Below, piece by piece: positions 1 to 8,800 of a DNA stretch of 64,000 bases (positions are counted from its first letter, which is position 1; every line of letters begins with the position of its first letter). The stretch spans positions 1 through 64,000 of the forward strand of contig NZ_JACYXE010000013.1 in the NCBI RefSeq assembly GCF_014857905.1. Reading direction: 5' to 3'. Position numbers and translations under genes: made by a program. The notes beneath the pieces are model-generated. The model was not told the DNA's origin. It made no database searches and saw only the letters and a program-made list of their open reading frames with translations. This DNA comes from Agilicoccus flavus. GTDB lineage: Bacteria; Actinomycetota; Actinomycetes; Actinomycetales; Dermatophilaceae.

Positions 1-111
1 CACTTCAAGAACTGGAACGCCGTGCACACCGACTACCGCCGACCCTACGCCACATTCGCCAACGCAATTACCGCAACCATCGCGTTATACAATTACGCAA
101 CCGCATCTTGA
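1..111 (+). mobile_element. IS5-like transposase, C-terminal fragment
   Basis: Frame 1 is open from the first base and ends at TGA 109-111. The last residues include HFKNWNAVHTDYRRP and a short hydrophobic tail, which matches the end of IS5-superfamily (DDE_Tnp_4-like) transposases. The body lies outside the window, so neither the catalytic residues nor the left end can be seen. The sequence after the stop, GAATAAGCCTC (110-120), looks like an IS end and is probably the element boundary. It directly adjoins the truncated restriction gene that follows, so this element probably caused that truncation. The family is inferred from the tail only. Confidence 0.7.
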
Positions 112-704
112 ATAAGCCTCACGGACTGCCACGCCTGTTCATGGATCTGGCCGGTGCGACACACGAGTTGCCGGCGGATCACGTAGAGCTGTACGTGCGT
201 CAGGTCTTGCGGGCCGCAAGCTCATCAGACACGGACTTCGCAGCCCGGCTGCGTGGCCCCGTGTACCTCGAAAACACGGACGTGACCCGCTTCATCCTCG
301 CCTCGCTGGCCGAGGCAGGAATGACCAAGGAGACACGGGTCGACCTCTGGCGTCTGGAGAATAAGCACTACGTGTGGACGATCGAACACATCCTTCCGCA
401 GGTCGACCCCTTGCCGGAGGCATGGACGCACAACCTCGGAGGCGCCGAGCCTGCTCGAGAACTACAGCAAGAACTCGTGCATGCGCTGGGAAACCTGACG
501 ATCAGCGGGTACAACAGTCACTTGGGTACCAAGTCGTTCGCGCAGAAACGGGATCGGGTCGACGACAAAGGTCACCAGATCGGCTTCCGAAACGGCCTGT
601 CGCTCAACGCCGACGTGGCCACTCAAGAGACCTGGTCTCGAGCCCAGATCGCAGCACGGACGGAGCGCCTGGCGCAGGAAGCGCTGGCGCTGTTCCCCTT
701 GTGA
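108..704 (+). pseudogene. DUF1524 (GmrSD-type) restriction protein, 3' remnant
   Basis: The readable frame gives about 198 residues from a TTG that overlaps the transposase stop, so the apparent start is probably an artefact of the junction. Motifs seen are WTIEHILPQ (residues about 90-98), the spaced WTHNLGG, and HALGNLTISGYNS followed by KSFAQKRDR. This is the DUF1524 HNH-like nuclease half (His, Asn, His) of DUF262-DUF1524 proteins. Those proteins belong to the GmrSD type IV family, which cuts modified DNA. The N-terminal DUF262 NTPase half (usually 300 or more residues) is missing and an IS tail lies in its place. I infer an inactivated restriction gene. Confidence 0.72.
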
Positions 705-806
705 GCGACCGTGAGTAGCGGAATGTGAACGTTCGCTCAGGATCGCCCGGCGGTTGCCGATGAGCTGGTGCCCGCCCAACGCACTGCCCGATCAAGAGAG
801 CTTGCC

Positions 807-1216
807 ATGACTAGCCCCATCCAGGACGTCCAGCCGTATCCGACAACCCCGTCGAACACGTACCGAGTCAACATCGGGGGTGCCGAACACGGCCCGTACC
901 CCGTCGAGCACGTCAGGGAGCTGGCCCGCACTCAGGAACTGTCTCCCACCGACGCCGTGAGCTACGCCGGCCAGGCGTGGGTTCCTGCCACCAGCGCCCC
1001 GGCATCTTCTCGGACAAGTCGTACCTGACGGCCGTTCTCCTCTCGTTCTTCCTGGGCGGCATCGGCATCGACCGCTTCTACCTGGGCCACACGGGACTTG
1101 GCGTGGCCAAGCTGTTCCTGAACTGGGCCACACTGGGCATCTGGGGCCTCGTCGACTTCATCCTCATCGTCCTGCGCAAGGTCACCGACGCCCAGGGGCG
1201 CCCGCTTCGCCCCTGA
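807..1216 (+). pseudogene. GYF_2-TM2 domain membrane protein, frameshifted
   Basis: The ATG at 807 has GAGAG upstream and opens a frame whose first about 60 residues match the GYF_2/DUF4339 domain (YRVNIGGAEHGPYPVEHV, then WVPAT). That frame stops at 1028. A second frame from about 1000 to TGA 1216 encodes a TM2 domain: an aromatic start (FSDKSYLTAVLLSFFLGG), then GIDRFYLGH and a second hydrophobic helix. The two halves join with a single-base change at the CCCC run near 1000 (frame B is -1 relative to frame A). GYF_2 fused to TM2 is a common architecture of unknown function. Either the gene is broken or one C is missing from the sequence. Confidence 0.7.
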
Positions 1217-1369
1217 TCGGCCGATCACCATAAGAGCCCCGGGATGCCGCCACCGTTGCCTTCAGGACGGTCGGCGTCTCGACTGCCACCGAGGGCTGCA
1301 GAGCGGCGAGGTCTTGATACCGAGTGGTCCGGGTGCTCCACATGTCCTCGCCGGAGTCACGTTCTCGCG

Positions 1370-1442
1370 ATGTGTCGAAGAACAGGCCAAAATTCGACAC
1401 ATACGGGAGTTGCGTCGACGGCATCGACACGTCGGCGTGTCG
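1370..1442. repeat. two inverted repeats with a CGACAC core
   Basis: ATGTGTCGAA (1370-1379) pairs perfectly with TTCGACACAT (1393-1402) across a 13-base loop. A second dyad, CGACAC (1425-1430) with GTGTCG (1437-1442), follows. All arms share the core CGACA. They lie in the otherwise gene-free stretch 1217-1599, upstream of the DUF2075 gene, and could be operator sites for it or the remains of an element end. No T-tract follows, so a terminator is unlikely. The rest of 1217-1599 shows nothing I recognise. Confidence 0.4.
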
Positions 1443-1599
1443 TCTGCCCTGCCAGCGGCTGTCCTGAGCGGGGCACCGCACGCGCGTCACTCCAACGTCC
1501 CGCTGACAACTGCGGCACCCCTCGCGACTACTCTGACAACGTCATTGCGGCCCGACGGGCTTCCACTACGGACACGCCCCCACCCGCACGAGCTACTTC

Positions 1600-3489
1600 G
1601 TGCTGCCTGGGGTTCCGTCCGTGTATCTGCTTCGCTCGTCCGCGCAGGGCTTGTCCGCCCTGGAGCACAACCTTGCCGAGCGGTTGGCCGAGCAGATGTC
1701 GATGCAGACGGGTGCCCGCCCCTCGCCCGGTGAGCAGCGATCGTGGTCGCGCAGCATCCCGCAGCTGCGGGCGGACCTCATCGGTGCCGGTCTGGGCGGG
1801 GTAGAGCTGCTGGTCGAGTACCAGTTGCCGCTCACGAGCAAGCGGGCCGACGTCGTCCTCGCCGGCACCCACCCCCGCACCGGTGTGCCGTCATACGTCG
1901 TGCTCGAGCTCAAGCAGTGGAGCGAGGCGAGCAGCTTCGAAGACAGCGACACCCTCGTCAGGATCGACCAGTACGGCGACCGCGGCGTACTGCATCCGGC
2001 CCTGCAGGTGGAGGGGTACTGCGAGCACCTGGCCGACTTCACGTCGGCCCTCGCCGCGGAGCCGCACAGCCTGGTGGGCGCGGCCTACCTGCACAACGCG
2101 ACCGACCTGGGCGTCGAGGACCTTCTCGTGCGCCCGCCGACCGAGCTGGGCCGGGTGTTCACCGGGCAGCGGCGCAGTGACTTCGTCGACTACCTCCGAC
2201 AGCACCTCTCCACCGACGTCGCCGGCGCGGACGCGGCCGACCTCCTGGTGCGCAGCGCCACCGCGCCCTCCCGCAAGCTTCTCGAGGTCGCGGCCGACGA
2301 GGTGCAGCAGCGTGAGCAGTTCGTGCTCCTCGACGAGCAGCGGGCCGCGTACGAACACGTCCTTCATGCCGTCGAGCGGGCCCGGCACGCCAACCAGAAG
2401 ACCGCGGTCATCGTCACGGGCGGTCCGGGGAGCGGAAAGTCCGTCATCGCGCTCTCGCTCATGGGGCAGCTCGCCCGCGAGGGGCGGACGGTCATGCACG
2501 CCACCGGCTCCCGCTCCTTCACGCAGACGCTGCGTAAGGTCGCCGGCAGGCGATCACCGCGCGTGCAGAAGCTGTTCGGCTACTTCAACTCGTTCATGGC
2601 CGCCGAACCGAATGGCCTCGACTGCCTCATCCTCGACGAGGCCCACCGACTGCGCGAGACCTCCGTCAACCGGTATACGCGCAAGGAGCTGCGCGCCGCC
2701 GGCCGGCCGCAGGTCGATGAGTTGCTCTCGGCCGCGCGGGTGCCGGTCTTCCTGCTCGACGAGCATCAGGTGGTGCGGCCGGGCGAGCGCGGCACGGCCG
2801 AGGACGTCGCCGCGCACGCCGAGGCCGCCGGCATGCGAGTCGAGCGGATCGGGCTCGACCAACAGTTCCGCTGCGGCGGGAGCCGGCTCTACGTCGACTG
2901 GGTCCTGCGCCTGGTTGGGCTCGCCCCGGGTGGGCCGGTCCCCTGGGAGGGCGACCGCGGCTTCGACGTCTCCGTCGTCGACTCGCCCGGCGAGCTGGAG
3001 GTCGGACTCGCCCGCCTCAACGCCGACGGGTTCACCGCCCGGATGGCCGCGGGGTACTGCTGGCCGTGGAGCGACCCGCGCCCCGATGGCACCCTCGTCC
3101 CGGACGTCGAGATCGACGGGTGGGCGCGGCCGTGGAACCTGCGTGGTGACCGCGCCGTCGGCGGCGCCCCGCCCTCGGCGCTGTGGGCCACCGACCCGGC
3201 CGGCTTCGGGCAGGTCGGCTGCATCTACACAGCTCAGGGCTTCGAGTACGACCACGCCGGCGTCATCATCGGGCCCGACTTCGTGTGGCGCGACGGCCGC
3301 TGGGTCGTGGTGCGCAGCGCCAACCGCGATCCCGACTTCCGCAGCCGCACGGCCGTCGACGATCGCCAGGTCGACCGGCTCATCCGCAACGTCTACAAGG
3401 TGCTGCTCACCCGCGGGATGCGCAGCGTGCGCCTCTACTCCACCGACCCGCAGACCAGAGACTTCCTCCGCTCGCTGATGCGCGCGTAG
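1600..3489 (+). CDS. DUF2075 ATPase/helicase with N-terminal nuclease-like region
   Basis: The product has 629 residues. Residues about 1-230 hold a predicted restriction-like core: a D in RADVVLAG, then YVVLELKQW (the ExK of PD-(D/E)xK folds). A DUF2075 P-loop module follows, with Walker A GGPGSGKSV near residue 275 and Walker B CLILDEAHRL near 343. Later motifs are LDQQFRCGGS, IYTAQGFEYDHAGVIIG and NVYKVLLTRGM, typical of SF1-like, Schlafen-related ATPases. A GTG at 1600 gives the full frame, but a GTG at 1621 gives VYLLR, close to the usual family start, with GGGG upstream, and may be the true start. The gene is alone on its strand in a defence island. It is probably a DNA or RNA processing defence enzyme; its substrate is unknown. 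Confidence 0.85.
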   Translation: MLPGVPSVYLLRSSAQGLSALEHNLAERLAEQMSMQTGARPSPGEQRSWSRSIPQLRADLIGAGLGGVELLVEYQLPLTSKRADVVLAGTHPRTGVPSYVVLELKQWSEASSFEDSDTLVRIDQYGDRGVLHPALQVEGYCEHLADFTSALAAEPHSLVGAAYLHNATDLGVEDLLVRPPTELGRVFTGQRRSDFVDYLRQHLSTDVAGADAADLLVRSATAPSRKLLEVAADEVQQREQFVLLDEQRAAYEHVLHAVERARHANQKTAVIVTGGPGSGKSVIALSLMGQLAREGRTVMHATGSRSFTQTLRKVAGRRSPRVQKLFGYFNSFMAAEPNGLDCLILDEAHRLRETSVNRYTRKELRAAGRPQVDELLSAARVPVFLLDEHQVVRPGERGTAEDVAAHAEAAGMRVERIGLDQQFRCGGSRLYVDWVLRLVGLAPGGPVPWEGDRGFDVSVVDSPGELEVGLARLNADGFTARMAAGYCWPWSDPRPDGTLVPDVEIDGWARPWNLRGDRAVGGAPPSALWATDPAGFGQVGCIYTAQGFEYDHAGVIIGPDFVWRDGRWVVVRSANRDPDFRSRTAVDDRQVDRLIRNVYKVLLTRGMRSVRLYSTDPQTRDFLRSLMRA

Positions 3490-3584
3490 GCGCCGGACCC
3501 CCGGCATCCCTCAACCGAACACCGACGGAACGACAGGCTTCTTCGGACACGCCTCCCCCGTGACAAGCAACGGGCAGGCATGTC

Positions 3585-4487
3585 ATGACCAGTTGGGCCG
3601 CCACCGTGTCGAACGTACTCCCAGAGCATTGGGGCGTGGCGCAGCGAGTCGGCTTCTGGGATACCCAGAACCGTCGACACGAGGAACCAGGACGTCCTGC
3701 TCTCCGGGCCGGTGATCTCGTCTTCTTCATCGGCAGCGGCCCACGCGGCCAGGCGCTCGGCATGGTGCGCGCGACGAGCGGTCAGGAGCCCATCACCGAT
3801 GGCCAACGTCCCTGGAGTCCTGCCGACCCTCGTGACTATCGGTGGCGATTCTCCTTTGAGCTCCTGTCGAACGAGGTGGTGGTTCCCACGACCCGCGCCG
3901 AGTCACTCCCCCGCTTGGCTCTCGATGCGGGGAATCAGGAGGCCGTCCGTCGCATCACGAACGAGGACGGGGCACGCTGGCTGCGCCTACGCGTCGAAGG
4001 GCACGACGTGCTCTTCACGGAGGACGTCGAGAACCTCGCGGCGTCAGTAGAGCAAGAGGTCGCGGCCGCTGTCGACGCCAGCAAGGACAGCCGCGAACGG
4101 GTGATGGTCGCCATCCGCCTGCGGCAAGGCCAACCCGCTTTCCGACGGAGTCTCCTTAGAGCCTACGACGAGCGTTGTGCCGTCACAGGCTTCGCCCTGC
4201 CGTCGTTGCTGGAAGCCGCCCACATCGTGCCGCACTCCGGCGTGCACACTAACCGTTCCGACAATGGGCTACTCCTTCGCGCTGACATCCACACGCTTTT
4301 CGACCTCAGACTGTTGACGGTCGTCCTAAATAACGGCTACCGAGTGCGGTGCTCACCTGACCTCGCCTCAACGGAGTACGCAGGTCTCGACGGCCGGGAA
4401 CTCGCCATGATTCCCCGGGAGCCAGCGGATCGCCCACATGCCGAGCATCTCATTGACCACAATTCCAGATGTGAGGGCTGGCTTTAG
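3585..4487 (+). CDS. EVE/PUA-like plus HNH endonuclease, probable type IV restriction
   Basis: The product has 300 residues. The N-terminal about 130 residues (WGVAQRVGFWDTQ, ALRAGDLVFFIGSG, GMVRA) look like an EVE/PUA-type pocket that reads modified bases. Residues about 185-260 form an HNH_2-type nuclease: RRSLLRAYDERCAVTGF, then EAAHIVPHS, then DNGLLLRADIHTLFDLRLL, which carries the catalytic His pair and the Asn-His end. A reader domain fused to HNH is a known design for modification-dependent (type IV) restriction, which cuts phage DNA with altered cytosines. The gene stands alone, 95 bases after the DUF2075 stop and convergent with the next gene. The domain assignment is from motifs; the modified base recognised is unknown. 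Confidence 0.82.
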   Translation: MTSWAATVSNVLPEHWGVAQRVGFWDTQNRRHEEPGRPALRAGDLVFFIGSGPRGQALGMVRATSGQEPITDGQRPWSPADPRDYRWRFSFELLSNEVVVPTTRAESLPRLALDAGNQEAVRRITNEDGARWLRLRVEGHDVLFTEDVENLAASVEQEVAAAVDASKDSRERVMVAIRLRQGQPAFRRSLLRAYDERCAVTGFALPSLLEAAHIVPHSGVHTNRSDNGLLLRADIHTLFDLRLLTVVLNNGYRVRCSPDLASTEYAGLDGRELAMIPREPADRPHAEHLIDHNSRCEGWL

Positions 4488-4699
4488 CTGTCAAAGGCTG
4501 GCCGAGACAACAGTCACCGATGGGCGACTACACTCGGAGCGCGCCAGCGCGGTCTACTGTACGCCACGTGCGTGCACGTTGAGGAAGATCAGGCGGTGAC
4601 GTTAATGGGCAAGGGTCACGCTTGCTGGGATTAGCAGCTTCCCAGGCATGCGAAGGGCTAGCCGATGGCGCCTCTCGGATTTCTACGACCGTCAGCAGC

Positions 4700-5782
4700 T
4701 CAATCCTCATTCACGCGAAAATGCTGCGACAATCTATCGAGAGTGAACTCCTGCCGCAGTTTGCAGGCACTGTTCTGGTTGGCGAAGAAGCCCTTCTCCC
4801 AGTATGCCTGGCCAACAGGTACGGCTTCGTGCCAACGCACCGGCACCGCGTACTCAATGGTGTCGTCGCCGTCGTCATTCTTCCGGTAGTTGCCGCGGAG
4901 TTCTTGCTCCGCAAGAGGCGCCCAGGCTCCGTCGATACGGACCCTTGCCTCCCGAAAGGGCCGGGCCCGCTCCAGAGTTTCACCGACTGCCACATAGCCG
5001 CTGCCAGGAATGCACACCCACACACGCGCACCGACCGGCAGTTCACGTAGCGTGCGTGAGTACCAGCGACCACCGCCGGCCGACACGAAACCAAAACGCC
5101 GGCCGTCTACCCACGCGCGTCCTCCCTCGTGATCGCCGAAAGAAACGTACCAGTCCTTCCCATTCCATTCGGCGCGCTTGCCCTTCTTGCGAGACTGCGA
5201 TGACGACCCCGTCGACCCCTCCTCGGCCGTTACGAGCCAGGACCGGGCCAGGTACCGCCGCTCGTTGTCTTCCAAGAAGGAGAAGAAGACCGCATTAATC
5301 GGGACACCGAAGTTGCGCAGATATGCAACGATACGCTCGGAACTCCCATCGAGATCTGTGGCAACCACCGTCAATCTGAGCTCCACGTTGAGTTCATCGG
5401 GAGGCGACGACTCGAAAACTTCCTCGAACGCAGTCTCGAAGGGCAGAGTCAGATGCTCGTTGGCGATAGCCAGGATCGAATCGCGATCCAGGTCCGTGAC
5501 CCAGGAGCCGTAATCTAGGATCTGTGCCACAACTTCTCGGGGAGTCTTGTCGCGCTTGAGCTCGAGGACGTGCAGCCTCCCCTCTGAGTCGATGGCCAGC
5601 AGGTCGATGTACTTTCCGTGCGGGGTACGGACCTGCTGTCCGATGACCAGCAGCCGCTCACCCAGCAACGACGGGTCCTGGGCAAGAAAATTCTCCAGGT
5701 CTGCCTCCGACGGCAGGACACGCGCCGCCAGCCGCCGCGGGGTGCCCCCGTCGATTCGCCACAGTCCCATCTCGACCGGCAT
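4700..5782 (-). CDS. DUF91/NucS-like PD-(D/E)xK nuclease with C-terminal accessory domain
   Basis: The product has 360 residues; ATG at 5782 is preceded by purine-rich GAGGAGAGTGAG. Residues about 25-100 carry a DUF91-type nuclease core: ESDLENFL-like EADLENFLAQ, IDLLAIDSEGRLHVLELKRDK (D, then ExK) and EVVAQILDYGSWV. The middle (FGVPINAVFFSFLEDNERRYLARSWL) is typical of this family of predicted nucleases. The C-terminal about 150 residues, after a low-complexity SSSQSRKKGKR linker, include WNGKDWYVSFGDHEGGRAW and WVCIPGSGYVAVG, possibly a PUA-like or methyl-reader fold. The base composition is slightly less GC-rich than its neighbours, suggesting transfer. The role is probably DNA cleavage in defence or repair. 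Confidence 0.75.
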   Translation of the reverse strand: MPVEMGLWRIDGGTPRRLAARVLPSEADLENFLAQDPSLLGERLLVIGQQVRTPHGKYIDLLAIDSEGRLHVLELKRDKTPREVVAQILDYGSWVTDLDRDSILAIANEHLTLPFETAFEEVFESSPPDELNVELRLTVVATDLDGSSERIVAYLRNFGVPINAVFFSFLEDNERRYLARSWLVTAEEGSTGSSSQSRKKGKRAEWNGKDWYVSFGDHEGGRAWVDGRRFGFVSAGGGRWYSRTLRELPVGARVWVCIPGSGYVAVGETLERARPFREARVRIDGAWAPLAEQELRGNYRKNDDGDDTIEYAVPVRWHEAVPVGQAYWEKGFFANQNSACKLRQEFTLDRLSQHFRVNED

Positions 5783-5831
5783 ACGAATCTCACTCTCCTC
5801 GGCCGGCCCCGCTGACCGGCGTTGTCATCCC

Positions 5832-8800
5832 TCAGTGAACAGCAACAGCCCTGGGGTCCGCCGGAGGCGCCGGCGAGGTGACCTCGTTGCGCGCACGCTG
5901 GAACGTGCCGCGGTCCACCATCCCGTCGAGCACAGCCTCGATCCCGGCCCGTAGGACAGGCCCGAGCTTCCCGAACCCGAACACCTCCTTGACGCCGCGC
6001 ACGAGGTCGTCCGCGTCGCATCGGCCGCCGCTCTCGGCCAGCACGAGCCGGATGGCGTTCGCCCGCTCCTCCGGGGCGATCTCGTGGATCTTCCGGTCGG
6101 CGCGGGGGCCGCCGCGGATCCCGCGGTAGGCCGCCGGGTCCAGGTGCGCCGGCCAGAGATAGGTGAATCCGTCGACGGTCGTCCGGCGCACGTCGGCGGG
6201 GATGCTGTCGTAGAGCGCCTCACGCCGTCCCTCGTGGAGGCGTCGCCATCCGAACCGGTGGGCGACGACGTACGCGGCGCGGTCCAGCAGGATCGGCCCC
6301 TCGGCCGCGACGACGTCCCGCCACTCCTCGCCCACCTCGGCGACCGCTTCCGGTTCGGGCAGGCGGCCGAGCACGGCGCGGTCTCGGCGCACGTCGTCCC
6401 CCGCGGGGATGAACGGGCTGACCCCGTAGGTCCCGAGTCCGGCCAGGGGTCGGACAACGGCCGCTTGCGCGTCCGCCACCGCGGCGATCGGCGCCTGCGG
6501 GACCGCCGCGCCGCCCGACGACGCCGTGGTCCCCACGGCCGAGAACGGCTCACCCGCCATCTCGGCGAGTACCCGGATCCGCCCGACGACGCCGAGCGGA
6601 TCCCGCTCCCACTCGCACCGGTAGAGCTGGTGCACGTCCGCCCACCCCATGTGTTCCTGGAGGACCGAGTAGGGGATGTCGTCGCGGTCGGCGACGGCGG
6701 CCCGCTGCGCCCACTCCCGGTGGTCGAGCTGGACCGCGATCCACGGCCGACCGGGTGCGCGCACGGCGTGGTCGACCCGGAAGTTCGACAGGCCCACGTC
6801 CGCGACCACCTCGAGACCCGCGTCGCGGAGCTGATCGACGAGGCCGACGCACAGGTCCTCGCTCTCGGGTCTCGAGTTCGGGCCCGGGAGGGCGCTCGCC
6901 TGCTGCGCGGCCAGCAGGTAGTCGCGCAGGTGGGACGGGCCGAGGGAGACTCGGCTCGACCGGTCGATGTCGCTCGGGTCGAACGAGCAGAACAGGGTGT
7001 TGCGCACCCGCGCCCGCGTGATTGCGACGTTGAGGCGTCGCTCCCCGCCGGCCCGCGTGAGGCGGCCGAAGTTCATCGGCAGCCGACCGTCCTCCCCACA
7101 CGCGTACGTGAGCGAGAAGAGGATGTGGTCGCGCTCGTCACCCTGGACGTGCTCGAGGTTCTTGACGAACAGCGGCTCGACGTCGCGGCGGAGCGCGGCT
7201 CGGACCGGCGCCGGGGCCGTGTCGGCCTCGAGCTTGTCGAGGATGTCGTCCCGCTGGGCGTCGTTGAACGTCACCACCCCGAGCGACATGTCGGGGTTCT
7301 CGGCGACCAGGCGGTGCACCTCGTCGACGACCGCGTTGGCCTCGATGAGGTTGCGGCGCCGCTTGCTCCGGCCCGCCTCGTAGCGGCCGTTGACCCGGCG
7401 GAACTCCACGCCGGAGTCGCGCCGCGAGCCGGGCGGCGTCGGGAAGCTGGCGAGCGCGCCCTCGTAGTAGCGGCCGTTGGAGAAGGCGACGAGCCCCTCG
7501 GAGCGGCTGCGATAGTGCCAGGTCAGCGGCAGGATCGGCAAACCGATGCGCACGGCCTCCCGGAGGATCGACTCCTGCTCGGCGTCGTCCTCGGCATCGT
7601 GGCCGACCTCCGCGGCGAAGAGGTCCGACGGCGGCATCTGCTGCGGGTCGCCGACGATGACGACGCCCCGCGCGCGACCCATCGCGCCGATCGCGTCCGG
7701 CACCTTGATCTGCGACGCCTCGTCGAAGACGACGAGGTCGAACAGCCCCGGCCGCGCCGGCAGGTATCGGGCGACCGTCGCCGGGCTCATGAGCAGGCAG
7801 GGGGTGAGGGCGAGGATCGCGTCGGTGTGCGCCTCGACGAGGTCGCGGATGCCTTCGACCCGGGCGATGCGCAGTTCGCGGCGCAACGCCGACATCTCGT
7901 CCTCGGCGCGCCACTCGTGCCCGCGGGTCGACACGTCCGGCCCGTGAGGCGCCGCCGCGCGCACGTCCTGGCGCAGCTCCCGGGTGACGTTCCGGTACGC
8001 CTCGACCTGCCGACGCCGCAGGTCCCCGTCGAGGGAGGCGACGACGTCGGGGTGCTCGCGCAGCGCCCTCGGATGCCCCGAGAGCAGACCGACGAGCTCG
8101 CGATGCCGCGCCCGGCGCTCCTGCATCTGTGCGCTCGGGGCGCCCGTGCGAGCCAGCGCCTTCGTCAGGTGCGTGCGCACCCCGCGCGTCGTCTGGTCCT
8201 TACTGCGCAGGTCGAGGCACCGCTGCGCCAGACCCACCGCGCGCAGGCGCCGTGCGACGACGTCGACCGCGGCCTCCTTCTCCGCGACGAACAGGACGCG
8301 CCGACCGTTCGCGACGGCGTCGGCGACGATGTTGGCGATCGTCTGAGACTTGCCGGTCCCGGGCGGGCCCTGCAGCACAAAACTGCGACCGGCCCCCGCC
8401 CAGCGCACCGCCTTCATCTGCGAACCGTCCGCCGGTAGCGGCAGGGTGAGCGCGCACTCGTCGGCGTCGGAAGAGACCGGCTCGGGCACGGCATCGCGGT
8501 AGGGGGCGTCGGTGGCGGCGACCAGGTGGGCGACGACGCTGTTCTCGCTCAACGCCTCCCAGTGGTCGTCGAGGTCGCGCCACATCTCCATCGTCGAGAA
8601 CTCCAGCAGCGCCAGCCGCGCGTCGACGACCACCTCGAAGGGCAGCCGACGCGCCGCCATCGCGGCCCGCAGCCCGACGAACACGCGTGGCATGTCGATG
8701 CCCGAGTGGTCCGTCGGCGGGCGGCGCAGCACCTCGGGCTCGAAGTCGCACGTGCGCCGCAGCCACTCGACGAGGCACTCGTTGAACCGCAGGTCCGCCT

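Noticed and set aside
6084-8438. Long plus-strand open frame (784 codons) opposite the DUF4011 helicase
   Set aside because: It is a GC-driven antisense shadow with Arg/Asp/Val-rich, domain-free sequence; the minus strand has all helicase motifs.
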